From assembly GCA_902783375.1 (NCBI GenBank), contig CACZQN010000040.1, positions 1 to 41,937 of the forward strand: a stretch of 41,937 nucleotides of DNA, given 5' to 3'. This document shows positions 10,869 through 18,986 of the stretch, one piece after another. Numbering within the stretch: position 1 is the stretch's first letter; every line of letters begins with the position of its first letter. The notes under the pieces are model-generated. The model searched no databases, was not told the DNA's origin, and saw only the letters and a program-made list of their open reading frames with translations. The position numbers were made by a program, and so were the translations under genes. This DNA comes from an uncultured Lachnospiraceae bacterium. Lineage in GTDB: Bacteria; Bacillota; Clostridia; Lachnospirales; Lachnospiraceae.

Positions 10869-11159
10869 CTTGCCCGATAATTCAAAATGCCGCATTCAGG
10901 TCATCTGTTTCAGGCGCTCAGAAAAAAGGCTTGTTGACCTGAATTGTTTTAAAACCCTTTTCGGGCAACGGAAATTGGTCAGGAAAGACTTTTCAATGAT
11001 GAGACAAGCCTTCTCGCACCATGACTCCTCCCTGATACAGGCTCCATCCGGAAAAATCGTTGCCCGAAACGATCCAGAAATTAAAAAGGGTCATCAGGTG
11101 TTCCGATTTCATCGAAACACCTGATGACCGAAAGGACAAGAAATCAAGTTTAAGGCAAC
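10869..11159. repeat. Array of alternating inverted 12-bp motifs (right flank)
   Basis: This is the main content of the gene-free stretch 10800-11233. The same R and F motifs as at 9199-9680 recur as 37-bp units, again with F starting exactly 25 bp after R: units start at 10869 (CTTGCCCGATAA ... ATTCAGGTCATC), 10933 (GTTGACCTGAAT ... TTTTCGGGCAAC), 11059 (GTTGCCCGAAAC ... AAAAGGGTCATC) and 11123 (GATGACCGAAAG ... GTTTAAGGCAAC). The steps are 64, 126 and 64 bp, so one slot near 10996 is empty or decayed. The 11089-11129 terminator is formed by the end of one unit and the start of the next. Confidence 0.65.
11089..11129 (-). terminator. Terminator of the permease/pseudo-ATPase gene
   Basis: GGTCATCAGGTGTT (11089-11102) pairs with AACACCTGATGACC (11116-11129), extended inside by CGAT/ATCG. 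On the minus strand it is followed by CTTTTTAATTT. It lies about 105 bp past the stop at 11234 and is embedded in the repeat array. Confidence 0.82.
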
Positions 11160-11233
11160 GAATGATGCTATTGTCATTTATTTCACCTGATACACGCGCC
11201 AGAATCGCGCAGACAGCGCCAAAATAAAGTCAA

Positions 11234-12646
11234 TTACCCTTCCTCTCCCTTTTCTTTTGCCTCCTGCACATCATATAGGAGGATCTTCCCATCCCCTTCC
11301 AGTTTCTGCAGGAGTGCCTCCACCGTCCTGACATCGTGTTCCCCGAGGTCGTCGAGCGGACCGTCGAGGACCAGGACCTTTGGGTCGGTCAGGAGTGCTG
11401 CGGCGATGCCGTAGCAGACGATCTCGCCTTCTGAATAGCTTCCGAGGGACTTTGTGCGGTTGGCCAGTGCGTCGAGGCCGACGTAGCGGACAATCTCTTC
11501 AATCTCTCTGCGGCCGGTGCCGGCCTGCTTTCCCTGAAGGGCGCGGATCCAGCGCAGATCCGAGCGGATGTCTGCCTTTTCATGATACATCGGCATGTCG
11601 ATCAGGAATCCGGCCTCTTCCGGTGCAAAAGGAAGATCAAAAGAACTCTCGCTGTTGCTACAGTACTCGCCGTCAAGGATGCGGTAAAGCAGCTGGGTCT
11701 CGTCTTTGCTCCGGTTCACAAGCACCGTCTTCTTTCCCGCTTTCACCTTTGAAAGCTCCGGGAATTCTTTCAGGTCCGCATCCACTGCATCATGCCCTTT
11801 CCCGAACTGCTTCGTCACAGAGCGGATGCCAAGCAGAAGCATGACTGCGCCGGTGATGTCAAAAGCAATCTGAAGAAGGACCGCAGACAGATGCGTCATC
11901 GAAGGATTGACGATTTTCGGTGTAAAAGGCAGTGTCAGAAGTGCAGACATATCCGCATCGTAGAGCAGGAGAGTCCACGGTCCCTGCAGGAGGGCCGCCT
12001 GGACCGGGTCTCTGTAGTTTCCGAGCACCGGGATCAGCGAAATCAGATAGCCCGGTAGGATCAGGACGATCGCGCCAGCCGCGGTCAGCACCGCTGCCGG
12101 AATCCAGTGCATCTTCCGCACCAGAACGCTGACAAACATCTCCGCCGCCGTGAAGAAAAACAGCGCCTGCAGGGTATAGATGATTACACGCACCACAACG
12201 CCTGCCTGCATATAGTTTGCGACTTCAGGCCACTGATCATAGTAGCGGTAGAATCTGGTTCCGAAGAAGACCAGAAACAGCAGGAAGGACAGCACATAAT
12301 TCGCGAGGAACGAGGCCAGATACAGCCGTCCCGGTGCGATGTGATTCTCCGTCGTATTCTCAAAGATCTCTTCCCGGAGCAGTTCATTGCCGAAGGTTAC
12401 GATGATGAGAATCAGGGGAAATACCACGATCCGCCAGTTGTTGGTCATGTCAACGGTCATCATCTGGACTAATGATCTGGTCGCAATCTCCTTCTCTTCT
12501 CCGCCGACCATCAGCACTTCCAGAAATCTGGACGCCTGGTACCAGTCCGTACCGGTCACCAGAAGAAGATTCCCGGCAAGCAGCACAACAAAAAAGAAAA
12601 CCCAGAACGACGGTTTTCTGATAACCCGAATCAATTCAGCACCCAT
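11234..12646 (-). CDS. ABC permease fused to a degenerate ABC ATPase domain
   Basis: 470 residues. Residues 1-280 are an ABC-2-like membrane part with about six helices (near 13-30, 72-90, 110-130, 150-176, 181-208 and 253-275). Residues about 300-470 are laid out like an ABC ATPase domain: a strand and loop at 306-325 (VLVNRSKDETQLLYRILDG) where Walker A should be, the helical part RYVGLDALANRTKSLGS, a signature-like SYSEGE (403-408), Walker B VLVLDGP (425-430) and a D-loop DDLGEHD. Walker A Gly and Lys are gone (Asp in place of Lys), the catalytic Glu after Walker B Asp428 is Gly429, and the switch His is absent. ATP hydrolysis is therefore unlikely. The start at 12646 follows GAGGG by about 6 nt. 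No partner ATPase gene is adjacent, so the substrate is unknown. Confidence 0.8.
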   Translation of the reverse strand: MGAELIRVIRKPSFWVFFFVVLLAGNLLLVTGTDWYQASRFLEVLMVGGEEKEIATRSLVQMMTVDMTNNWRIVVFPLILIIVTFGNELLREEIFENTTENHIAPGRLYLASFLANYVLSFLLFLVFFGTRFYRYYDQWPEVANYMQAGVVVRVIIYTLQALFFFTAAEMFVSVLVRKMHWIPAAVLTAAGAIVLILPGYLISLIPVLGNYRDPVQAALLQGPWTLLLYDADMSALLTLPFTPKIVNPSMTHLSAVLLQIAFDITGAVMLLLGIRSVTKQFGKGHDAVDADLKEFPELSKVKAGKKTVLVNRSKDETQLLYRILDGEYCSNSESSFDLPFAPEEAGFLIDMPMYHEKADIRSDLRWIRALQGKQAGTGRREIEEIVRYVGLDALANRTKSLGSYSEGEIVCYGIAAALLTDPKVLVLDGPLDDLGEHDVRTVEALLQKLEGDGKILLYDVQEAKEKGEEG

Positions 12647-12690
12647 AACCACCCTCACTTCTGACAATGAACCACTACAAACTACAAAAG

Positions 12691-12719
12691 AGTCTATCAC
12701 AACACTTCCCGCTGTACAA
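12691..12719 (-). promoter_or_regulatory. Promoter of the permease/pseudo-ATPase gene
   Basis: Minus strand TTGTAC (12714-12719) and TAGACT (12691-12696), 17-nt spacer, about 45 bp before the start codon. Confidence 0.6.
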
Positions 12720-12747
12720 CCTTAACTGCGCATAAATCGGCACAAAA

Positions 12748-12775
12748 ACAGCGGCCACGAATTTGTGGCCGCTGT
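12748..12775 (-). terminator. Terminator of the DUF6465-like gene
   Basis: Perfect 11-bp stem ACAGCGGCCAC / GTGGCCGCTGT with a 6-nt loop, followed by TTTTTG on the minus strand, 31 bp after the stop at 12807. Confidence 0.9.
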
Positions 12776-12806
12776 CGGATTGTTTCTTTATGTTTCTTTG
12801 TGCTCC

Positions 12807-13115
12807 TTAATCCCAGAGTGTGATGGAGCCGGTCTCACCGTCTTCCAGCACATAGTAAGCTTTGTTGCTCTCCGCTTTGATATAGATGTTTGTCACATTG
12901 CGGTTCTTCGAGGCAATCTCGACACGGCTCTTGATCTCGTCGATGGTGATCTCACCGCCCATGATGGACTGGATGGAGACGATCGGTTCGACCTTCTTTC
13001 TGCTCTTGCGTGCAACCTTCGCGGTCGGTGTTTCAGTCTGCTCTACGATGGTCTCAGCGACGATCTCTGCCGGAGACAGAAGATCCCCAAGAACGCCCTT
13101 TTTCTTTCTTGGCAT
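12807..13115 (-). CDS. Small DUF6465-like protein
   Basis: 102 residues. A basic, Lys-rich N-terminus (MPRKKKG) and an Ala/Thr/Lys linker lead to a conserved C-terminal domain of about 55 residues with IDEIKSRV, NVTNIYIKAESNKAYYVLED and a final GSITLWD. This matches the small clostridial proteins called DUF6465, whose function is unknown. It is cytoplasmic with no membrane segment. It has its own promoter and terminator, and the G-rich ribosome site (GGGGGG) is about 10 nt from the ATG. Confidence 0.8.
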   Translation of the reverse strand: MPRKKKGVLGDLLSPAEIVAETIVEQTETPTAKVARKSRKKVEPIVSIQSIMGGEITIDEIKSRVEIASKNRNVTNIYIKAESNKAYYVLEDGETGSITLWD

Positions 13116-13170
13116 AACTCATTTCCCCCCTGCAAAATAGAATTGAACATCTGTAACTTACGTCCATTCT

Positions 13171-13199
13171 ATTATACATATAACAGTTGGAAATTTCAA
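13171..13199 (-). promoter_or_regulatory. Promoter of the DUF6465-like gene
   Basis: Minus strand TTGAAA (13194-13199) and TATAAT (13171-13176) with a 17-nt spacer, a near-perfect sigma-A promoter about 56 bp before the start codon. Confidence 0.85.
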
Positions 13200-13232
13200 G
13201 AAAAAACTCCACAAACCTCTATTTTCTGGAAT

Positions 13233-15509
13233 TTATTTTTTGATCTTGCTGAGCTTTTCGTTCATTTCCTTGATGTCTTCTTCCTTGAACATGCTGCTCA
13301 TGCGGTTGATCATCTGGATCAGCGGCGTGGTCTTCATCGCCGAGACAAACGGATGCTCGATGAAATCCTTGCTGAGATACTGTCTCAGAATCGCAGCAGC
13401 TTCCGGATTCTCAAGCAGCACGCCCGGTCCGTCCATGACGGAGAAGACATCTGCCGGGAACATATCGTCATCCTTTGTATCCGGATCGAACCAGTTGCGG
13501 ACATTGAAATCCGGGTTCGGGTCGACAAAGATGTAGCTCTCTTCTGCCTCTGCAACACGCTCAATCGTCATGACATCGCGCAGACTCTTCGCCACACCGT
13601 TCACTTCCACACAGGCTGTCGCCTCGATCCGGTTCTCGCCCATCTCAAGCGGCACATCCTTGAAAATAAAGCAGTGCGCACCTTCCAGAGTTCCCGCCGG
13701 AGCACCATTGACAAACAGGTTGATCTTCGAAGCATTGGAATAGACCTTGATATCCGTCGTCTCTCCGTCACGCTTTGCAAATCTTCTGGCTGCCAGATAG
13801 ACAAACGGTTCCTCGCTCCACCAGGACTTGTAGTAGTAGAACGAATCCTTTCTGGTCTTGCGGTCATAGGTCACCAGACCCTTGCAGTTCTTACCGACGA
13901 CACCGCCCTCATCTCGGTTCGCGGAACTGAAATCAAACATGTTCCAGATATAACTGCCCCACATGAACGGCAGCGCACGGAACTGCGGATAGACGGTCTC
14001 GTGGAACAGTGCCTGGTAATCCTCGCTGTAGTCCTTCCGCTTCGGGGTTGCCGAGTGGAACCAGGTCGAGCAGTCGACACCGTATTCGGAAATACCGAAT
14101 GGTACCGTCGGATGCAGTTCATGGAACTTCGTGAGATCAGCCGTGTAATCCTTCATCTCGCCGTAGTACCAGCCGAAATAGAGGTTATACGCCTGCATGT
14201 CCGTGATCTCGTTCATCGGGCTGTCGAGCTCCGTTGTATGCTCATTCGCACAGGTGGTCAGGCGGTTCGGATCAAGCTCATGCGCCAGATCGTTCAGCTC
14301 GCGGATGTTGTCGCCCATCTCCGGTGTCTCACCGAGCATGACGACTTCGTTCTGAACACCCCAGCAGTAAATTGCAGGATGATGGCACTGCTGCAGGATC
14401 AGCTCGGTCAGCTGCTCTCTCGCATTGTCGATGACCGGGCGGTTATCGGCCGGCATCGAAAGCATCGGGATCTCGGCCCAGACCAGAAGACCGGCTCTGT
14501 CGCAGCGGTCATAGAAGGAATCCGGATGCTGATAGTGAGACAGACGGACGGTATTTGCCCCGATCTCCAGGATCAGCCTGAGATCCTCATCGAGCTGCTC
14601 CTCCGTCGGCGCATTACCCGCACCCTCAAAATCCTGGTGCTTCGCGACACCGTTCAGGATGAGATGCTCCCCGTTCAGGAACAAGCCCTGATCCGGCGTC
14701 ATCACGATCGTCCGGAAACCGCAGGTCAGGCTCACGGCATCTTTCACAACACCCTTCACCAACAGCTCCGCTCTCACGGTATACAGATATGGATCCTTCT
14801 TGCCGTTCCACAGATGCGGCTCTGCAAGCGTCAGATCCTCATACACTTCAAGGGTCGTGCTGCCCTCTTCCTCATCCGCAACATGAAGGCCGACCGATTT
14901 CTCAGCAGCCACGCCGCCTTCCGCATCAATCAGTGCAAAATGCAGTTCTGCTTCCGGTTCTGCAAGACAGACCACAGCCGAAAGTGCAGCCTCACCGCTG
15001 CCATCATCCGCAACAACCGTATCAACGCGGAGGCCGTTCGTCCCGTAATTCAGCAGATCAAAATGATCCGCCGGTACACTGACCAGGCGCACGGAACGAT
15101 AGATGCCGCCGAAGATGGTGAAGTCACCGCTGAGCGGGGAGACATCGGAATATCTCGTATTATCCGCCATGACAATGATTTCGTTGTCGCCGTCCTGCAG
15201 CATCGTGCTCACATCAAAGCGGAACCGCTGGTAACCACCTCTGTGCTCCCCTGCAAACTGTCCATTCACCCAGACGCGGGCAACCATCGCCACCGCATCA
15301 AACTCCAGAAAAGCACATGGTGCTTCCGGGCTCTTCTCATACGCCAGTGTTCTGGCATAATACCTGCAGCCCCGTTCCTTCGGGCAGTCTTTGTTCCACA
15401 CATGCGGCACCGTAACGGTTTCCGCATCCTGTGGGATGGCAGGTGCCGTAACACCTGCCGCTCCTTCAAAGAACAGCCACTCTCCATTCAGATTCGTGAT
15501 TGTCCGCAT
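13233..15509 (-). CDS. Glycoside hydrolase family 2 (beta-galactosidase-like)
   Basis: 758 residues. Layout: jelly-roll sugar-binding domain (about 1-145, with RGGYQRFRFDV and GIYRSVRLV), immunoglobulin-like domain (about 150-265), TIM barrel (about 266-560) and C-terminal beta domains with a short helical tail. The acid/base is Glu388 in CWGVQNEVV and the nucleophile Glu475 in GISEYG, both in the GH2 sequence context. No signal peptide, so it should act on imported oligosaccharides. GH2 covers beta-galactosidases, glucuronidases and mannosidases; the overall look is closest to beta-galactosidase, but specificity cannot be fixed from sequence. It lies 43 bp downstream of the GH39 gene, probably in one transcript. 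Confidence 0.9.
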   Translation of the reverse strand: MRTITNLNGEWLFFEGAAGVTAPAIPQDAETVTVPHVWNKDCPKERGCRYYARTLAYEKSPEAPCAFLEFDAVAMVARVWVNGQFAGEHRGGYQRFRFDVSTMLQDGDNEIIVMADNTRYSDVSPLSGDFTIFGGIYRSVRLVSVPADHFDLLNYGTNGLRVDTVVADDGSGEAALSAVVCLAEPEAELHFALIDAEGGVAAEKSVGLHVADEEEGSTTLEVYEDLTLAEPHLWNGKKDPYLYTVRAELLVKGVVKDAVSLTCGFRTIVMTPDQGLFLNGEHLILNGVAKHQDFEGAGNAPTEEQLDEDLRLILEIGANTVRLSHYQHPDSFYDRCDRAGLLVWAEIPMLSMPADNRPVIDNAREQLTELILQQCHHPAIYCWGVQNEVVMLGETPEMGDNIRELNDLAHELDPNRLTTCANEHTTELDSPMNEITDMQAYNLYFGWYYGEMKDYTADLTKFHELHPTVPFGISEYGVDCSTWFHSATPKRKDYSEDYQALFHETVYPQFRALPFMWGSYIWNMFDFSSANRDEGGVVGKNCKGLVTYDRKTRKDSFYYYKSWWSEEPFVYLAARRFAKRDGETTDIKVYSNASKINLFVNGAPAGTLEGAHCFIFKDVPLEMGENRIEATACVEVNGVAKSLRDVMTIERVAEAEESYIFVDPNPDFNVRNWFDPDTKDDDMFPADVFSVMDGPGVLLENPEAAAILRQYLSKDFIEHPFVSAMKTTPLIQMINRMSSMFKEEDIKEMNEKLSKIKK

Positions 15510-15552
15510 CTTTCAAACCTCCATGGTGATTAAAGAATACTGAGTCTATATC

Positions 15553-17076
15553 TCATGCTTTATCGATCCGGAAAATGGTAATACTCTCCGGCTCTGCTGT
15601 AAAGCGCAGCACCTGGTCTCCCTCTGCAACCGGGATCTCTTCAAAGGCAATATGCGATGCCTCCTCGATCTCCTGGATCTGCTCTTTTGTCGGATAAGAA
15701 GGCTTTCCCTGTGCCTCCCAGACAACGATCGGGTTCGCATGGGTCGCATCGATCACGCCCTTCTGGATCCGCTTCACGCCACCGGCAACCGCGATCTCCA
15801 TTTCTTCTGCCTTGATGTCGCGTTCCTCAATATCATGATTGTAGCAGAAAAGCGTAACCCGATTCTCATCCGCCAGTGCAAGCACTTCCGCCGTGCGATG
15901 ACCTTCTCCTGCCACATCCAGCCGCTTTGCGCCGGCTTTGTGCAGTTCCTCAAACAAGCGGAAGGACGGCTTCGGCGTACCGTATACATTCACCAGACCG
16001 AACTCATTGTTAAATGGAAGTCCATGCAGGCCCATCTCCTCAAAGATATCGGAGACACACCAGTAAGAGTATCCCTCGACAAGACCTTCATTATATGCCA
16101 GTGTCTGTGTCACAGCTGCTGCAGCATAGTTGGTGTCAAAATGTCCGCCGTTCCACTCCGTGTAGTAGAGCGGATATGCACCGGCTTCTTCTTTTGCCTT
16201 CTTCGCGCAGCGATAGAGGACGTCGCGCGGATTCTCATTCTTGCGGTTCAGGAAAGCAGCAAGGACCTTCTTTGCCGCCTCCGGATCCTCCATCATCTTC
16301 TTTCTGGACTCCTCATCGAGGCCCGGTCCTTTGTATCCCGGTCCGTTCATCCCGGCAGTTGAAAGCGGATCGTCACTCGGATAATGATGGGTTGTGATGA
16401 AATCATACGGAACATGGTTGGTCTCACAGAAGTTCCGGAACTCCGGGATCCACATGTTGTTGGAGGTCGCCGGGCCGCCGACTTTCAGTGCCGGATCAAT
16501 CTTCTTGATCGATCTTGCGGTCATTTCATAGAGATGGAAATAATCTTCCTGTGTTCCGTCAAAGAAGAAGCGGAGGTTTGGCTCGTTCCACACCTCAAAG
16601 AACCACTGCTGCACCTCTTCTTTGCCATAGCGGTCTTCCAGATGGGTGATGAACTTCTCGATCAGATCCATCCAGTCCTCATCCTTCGCCGGCATCGTGC
16701 AGTTCGCACGGTAATGGAACAGTTCCGTCTTACCGGACGCAAGCGGTGTCGGCATGAAACCGACTTCCACAAACGGCTTCATTCCGATGCTGAGCAGAAA
16801 ATCGAAAATCCGGTCAATATTAAAGAAAGAAATCTGGCGGTTATTGCCGCCTCCCATGGAAAACATGTTATTCTCCATGACGACGCTCATATCATCATCG
16901 AAAAGTCCATGGAAACGGATATACTGGAATCCGATCGCCTCATGTGCCTTTCTGATGTGCTCCTGGACCGTCGCCTGAAGCAGCGTAGCCGCATGGCAGC
17001 TTCCGACACAGAGTTCCCAGTAATGCGGATAATCCCGCCCTGCATCCCCGACGTTAACCGAATACTTGACAGACAT
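15553..17076 (-). CDS. Glycoside hydrolase family 39 (beta-xylosidase-like)
   Basis: 507 residues, typical of bacterial GH39 enzymes. A TIM barrel with the acid/base Glu165 in FEVWNEPNL and the nucleophile Glu307 in YYTEWNG is followed by a C-terminal beta domain (about 400-507). Other GH39 features are YIRFHGLFDDDMSVV and HHYPSDDP. Most characterised bacterial members release xylose from xylo-oligosaccharides. No signal peptide. The start is the second ATG (17076), 7 nt from AGGAGG; the ATG six bases upstream touches the ribosome site. It is the first gene of the GH39-GH2 unit, with a promoter and palindrome upstream. Confidence 0.92.
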   Translation of the reverse strand: MSVKYSVNVGDAGRDYPHYWELCVGSCHAATLLQATVQEHIRKAHEAIGFQYIRFHGLFDDDMSVVMENNMFSMGGGNNRQISFFNIDRIFDFLLSIGMKPFVEVGFMPTPLASGKTELFHYRANCTMPAKDEDWMDLIEKFITHLEDRYGKEEVQQWFFEVWNEPNLRFFFDGTQEDYFHLYEMTARSIKKIDPALKVGGPATSNNMWIPEFRNFCETNHVPYDFITTHHYPSDDPLSTAGMNGPGYKGPGLDEESRKKMMEDPEAAKKVLAAFLNRKNENPRDVLYRCAKKAKEEAGAYPLYYTEWNGGHFDTNYAAAAVTQTLAYNEGLVEGYSYWCVSDIFEEMGLHGLPFNNEFGLVNVYGTPKPSFRLFEELHKAGAKRLDVAGEGHRTAEVLALADENRVTLFCYNHDIEERDIKAEEMEIAVAGGVKRIQKGVIDATHANPIVVWEAQGKPSYPTKEQIQEIEEASHIAFEEIPVAEGDQVLRFTAEPESITIFRIDKA

Positions 17077-17137
17077 ATGCATACCTCCTTATGCAGTTGC
17101 CGGTCCCCATCCATTCTGAAGGACCGACATTGGTTTT

Positions 17138-17166
17138 ATTGTAACAGAGCACGGCAGATTCTTCAA
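17138..17166 (-). promoter_or_regulatory. Promoter of the GH39-GH2 unit
   Basis: Minus strand TTGAAG (17161-17166) and TACAAT (17138-17143) with a 17-nt spacer, about 62 bp upstream of the start codon. The -35 box lies inside a larger inverted repeat (17146-17181). Confidence 0.75.
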
Positions 17167-17172
17167 GAATCT
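17156..17172. promoter_or_regulatory. Perfect 17-bp palindrome over the GH39 -35 box (candidate operator)
   Basis: AGATTCTT-C-AAGAATCT reads the same on both strands apart from the centre base and covers the -35 element. It is flanked by a further inverted pair AGAGCACGG / CCGTGCTCT (17146-17154, 17173-17181). Overlap with the promoter favours an operator for a repressor; the regulator is not identified. A role as a weak terminator is less likely because no T run follows. Confidence 0.6.
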
Positions 17173-17209
17173 CCGTGCTCTTCTGACACTTTTCTTTCTG
17201 TGAATCCGA

Positions 17210-17245
17210 TCAGCCCTTTACGGCACCGATCATGAGATGTAGAAG
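17210..17245 (-). pseudogene. Possible 3' remnant of a sugar ABC permease gene
   Basis: The minus strand reads HLMIGAVKG followed by TGA (17210-17212). The ending GAVKG plus stop is characteristic of MalG/LacG-type carbohydrate ABC permeases in Clostridia. Only about 10 codons look convincing and the sequence upstream is unrelated. If real, it marks the loss of a sugar transporter next to the glycosidase genes. The match is short and could be chance. Confidence 0.35.
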
Positions 17246-17278
17246 GTGTCACTCCCGGCGAATGGCGGAAGTCACACA

Positions 17279-18208
17279 CTAAGGTTTCGAGATGACAATC
17301 CTGCCGTCCTCTTCTTCGAGCTTCACGCGGTTCCCCTCGATGCCAAGCTTTTCGAGAACCTCCTGCGGGATCTGAACACGGCCGGCCCGGTCGAGGATTG
17401 CATACTCGTCCTGGACATCGCTTTCTTCGGTAAATGCCCCGATCTCCGAGAGTCTGTCCTTGTAGCTCTGCTTCATAATCCGCTCGGAACTGATCTTCCC
17501 GTCGCGGATCGAGGCGACCCGGTTCACCTTCTTCGAAAGCTGCCGGTCATGGGTGACGATCACGATGGTCGTCCCCATATTTTTGTTGATCTCCCGGAAC
17601 ATATCGAGAATATAGGCACTGGTCTTCACATCAACGGCGCCGGTCGGCTCATCCGCCAGAAGAATCGTCGGGTTGTTTGCCAGTGCAATCGCGATGGCGA
17701 TCCGCTGCTGCTCACCGCCGGAGAGCATGGAGAGCTTCGAGTTGCGCCGGTGCGCCAGTCCCACCATCTCCAGCAGTTCGAAAGCATGGTCTCTTGTCAG
17801 ATCCGTCCTGTCAAAGAGCATCGGCATCTGGATATTCTCCCAGGCCGTCAGATACGGCAGCAGATTTCTGGCACTATTCTGCCAGACAAACCCGACGGTC
17901 TTCCGCTTATATTCAACCAGTTCTTTCTCCGTCAGCTTGAACAGGTCCTTCCCGTCGACAATCAGCCTGCCTGCCGACGGCCGGTCAAGGCCGCCGATCA
18001 TGTTCAGGAAGGTGGACTTCCCGGAGCCGGAGTTCCCGATGATCGCCATCAGTTCCCCGCGCTCGATCTCCAGATCCAGTCCCTGCAGGGCCAGCACCTC
18101 GATGTCCTTTGTCTTGTAGATCTTGACCAGGTTGTCGCATTTGATGACCAGGTCCTTTGCCGGTGCCTCGGAGACGCCGATGGTCTCCTGCACATATTCA
18201 CTCGCCAT
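17279..18208 (-). CDS. ABC exporter ATPase with a C-terminal SpoVT/AbrB-like domain
   Basis: 309 residues. The ATPase domain (about 20-240) is of the LolD/MacB type with Walker A GNSGSGKST (about 58-66), signature LSGGEQQR, Walker B TILLADEP and the switch His in THD. All catalytic residues are intact. The last 36 residues (LDRAGRVQIPQEVLEKLG, then VKLEEEDGRIVI) match the swapped-hairpin AbrB fold, unusual on a transporter ATPase. The start is taken as the second ATG (18208), 6 nt from AAGGAG; it overlaps the end of the upstream ATPase gene. It is the last gene of the exporter operon. Confidence 0.88.
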   Translation of the reverse strand: MASEYVQETIGVSEAPAKDLVIKCDNLVKIYKTKDIEVLALQGLDLEIERGELMAIIGNSGSGKSTFLNMIGGLDRPSAGRLIVDGKDLFKLTEKELVEYKRKTVGFVWQNSARNLLPYLTAWENIQMPMLFDRTDLTRDHAFELLEMVGLAHRRNSKLSMLSGGEQQRIAIAIALANNPTILLADEPTGAVDVKTSAYILDMFREINKNMGTTIVIVTHDRQLSKKVNRVASIRDGKISSERIMKQSYKDRLSEIGAFTEESDVQDEYAILDRAGRVQIPQEVLEKLGIEGNRVKLEEEDGRIVISKP

Positions 18209-18986
18209 GGCCATCTCCTTCCTTCAGGGAATCGCCCTGTATCGGATCTCCGCCCTGCACAGCGGAAGCAGCATCCGTGCCGGCTTCCGTTTCGTTCTCC
18301 AGTCCCTCGTCTAAATCCGTCACCAGCCTTCCGTCGGACAGCTCATAGACACGGTCTCCCAGTTCCATGATCCCCGGATCGTGGGTGGTCATGATGATCG
18401 TCACACCCTGCTGATCGGTCAGTTCCCGGAACAGCTTGACCACGGCAAGCCCACTTGCCGTATCCAAAGCCCCGGTCGGCTCATCCGCAAAGAGCACCTT
18501 CGGGTAATGGGCGATAGCCCGTGCGATCGCCACCCTCTGCTGCTCACCGCCGGAGAGTTCCTGCGGCATATGGTCCGCACGCTGCGAAAGCCCGACCAGG
18601 CGGAGGCACTCCATGGCTCTCGCGGTCCGGTCCCCCTGATACTTCGCAAGACGCAGCGCATACTCCACATTTTCAAGGGCATTCATCATCGGAATCAGTG
18701 CGACGGACTGGAAGACGAAGCCGATCTGCTCGCGGCGCAGCCTCGTCTGCTCTGCTTCGGAAAATGCGCTGATCTCCCGGTCGCCGAACCAGACTTTGCC
18801 CTCTGTCGGGAAGTCCAGCGCGCCGAGGATGTTCATGAGCGTCGTCTTTCCCGAGCCGCTGCGGCCGCGGAGGATCGTCAGTTTCCCCTCCGGGGCACCG
18901 ACATCAATTCCCTTCAGCGCCCAGAACGGCCCTGCCGGCGTCTCAAAACATCTGCCGACCCCTTCTGTACGTATAATATCCATCAT
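18198..18986 (-). CDS. ABC exporter ATPase (LolD/MacB type)
   Basis: 262 residues with Walker A GRSGSGKTT (about 41-49), Q-loop FVFQSVALIP, signature LSGGEQQR, Walker B VLFADEPTGALD and switch His in TTHD. A polar Gly/Glu/Asp-rich tail of about 38 residues follows the ATPase core. It should energise the FtsX permease encoded just upstream, with which it overlaps (TGATG). With the next gene it could form a heterodimeric ATPase pair. Confidence 0.92.
   Translation of the reverse strand: MMDIIRTEGVGRCFETPAGPFWALKGIDVGAPEGKLTILRGRSGSGKTTLMNILGALDFPTEGKVWFGDREISAFSEAEQTRLRREQIGFVFQSVALIPMMNALENVEYALRLAKYQGDRTARAMECLRLVGLSQRADHMPQELSGGEQQRVAIARAIAHYPKVLFADEPTGALDTASGLAVVKLFRELTDQQGVTIIMTTHDPGIMELGDRVYELSDGRLVTDLDEGLENETEAGTDAASAVQGGDPIQGDSLKEGDGHGE

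Noticed and set aside
9268-11159. Integron attC sites (arms end in CAAC / begin with GTTG)
   Set aside because: The core boxes do not follow RYYYAAC/GTTRRRY, there is no integrase, and the spacing is unlike attC sites.
12765-15533. 922-residue plus-strand open frame opposite the GH2 gene
   Set aside because: It is a shadow of the GH2 coding strand with no family features and no ribosome site.
17146-17181. Rho-independent terminator of the exporter operon
   Set aside because: No T run follows the stem on the minus strand, and a good -35/-10 pair occupies it; an operator is more likely.
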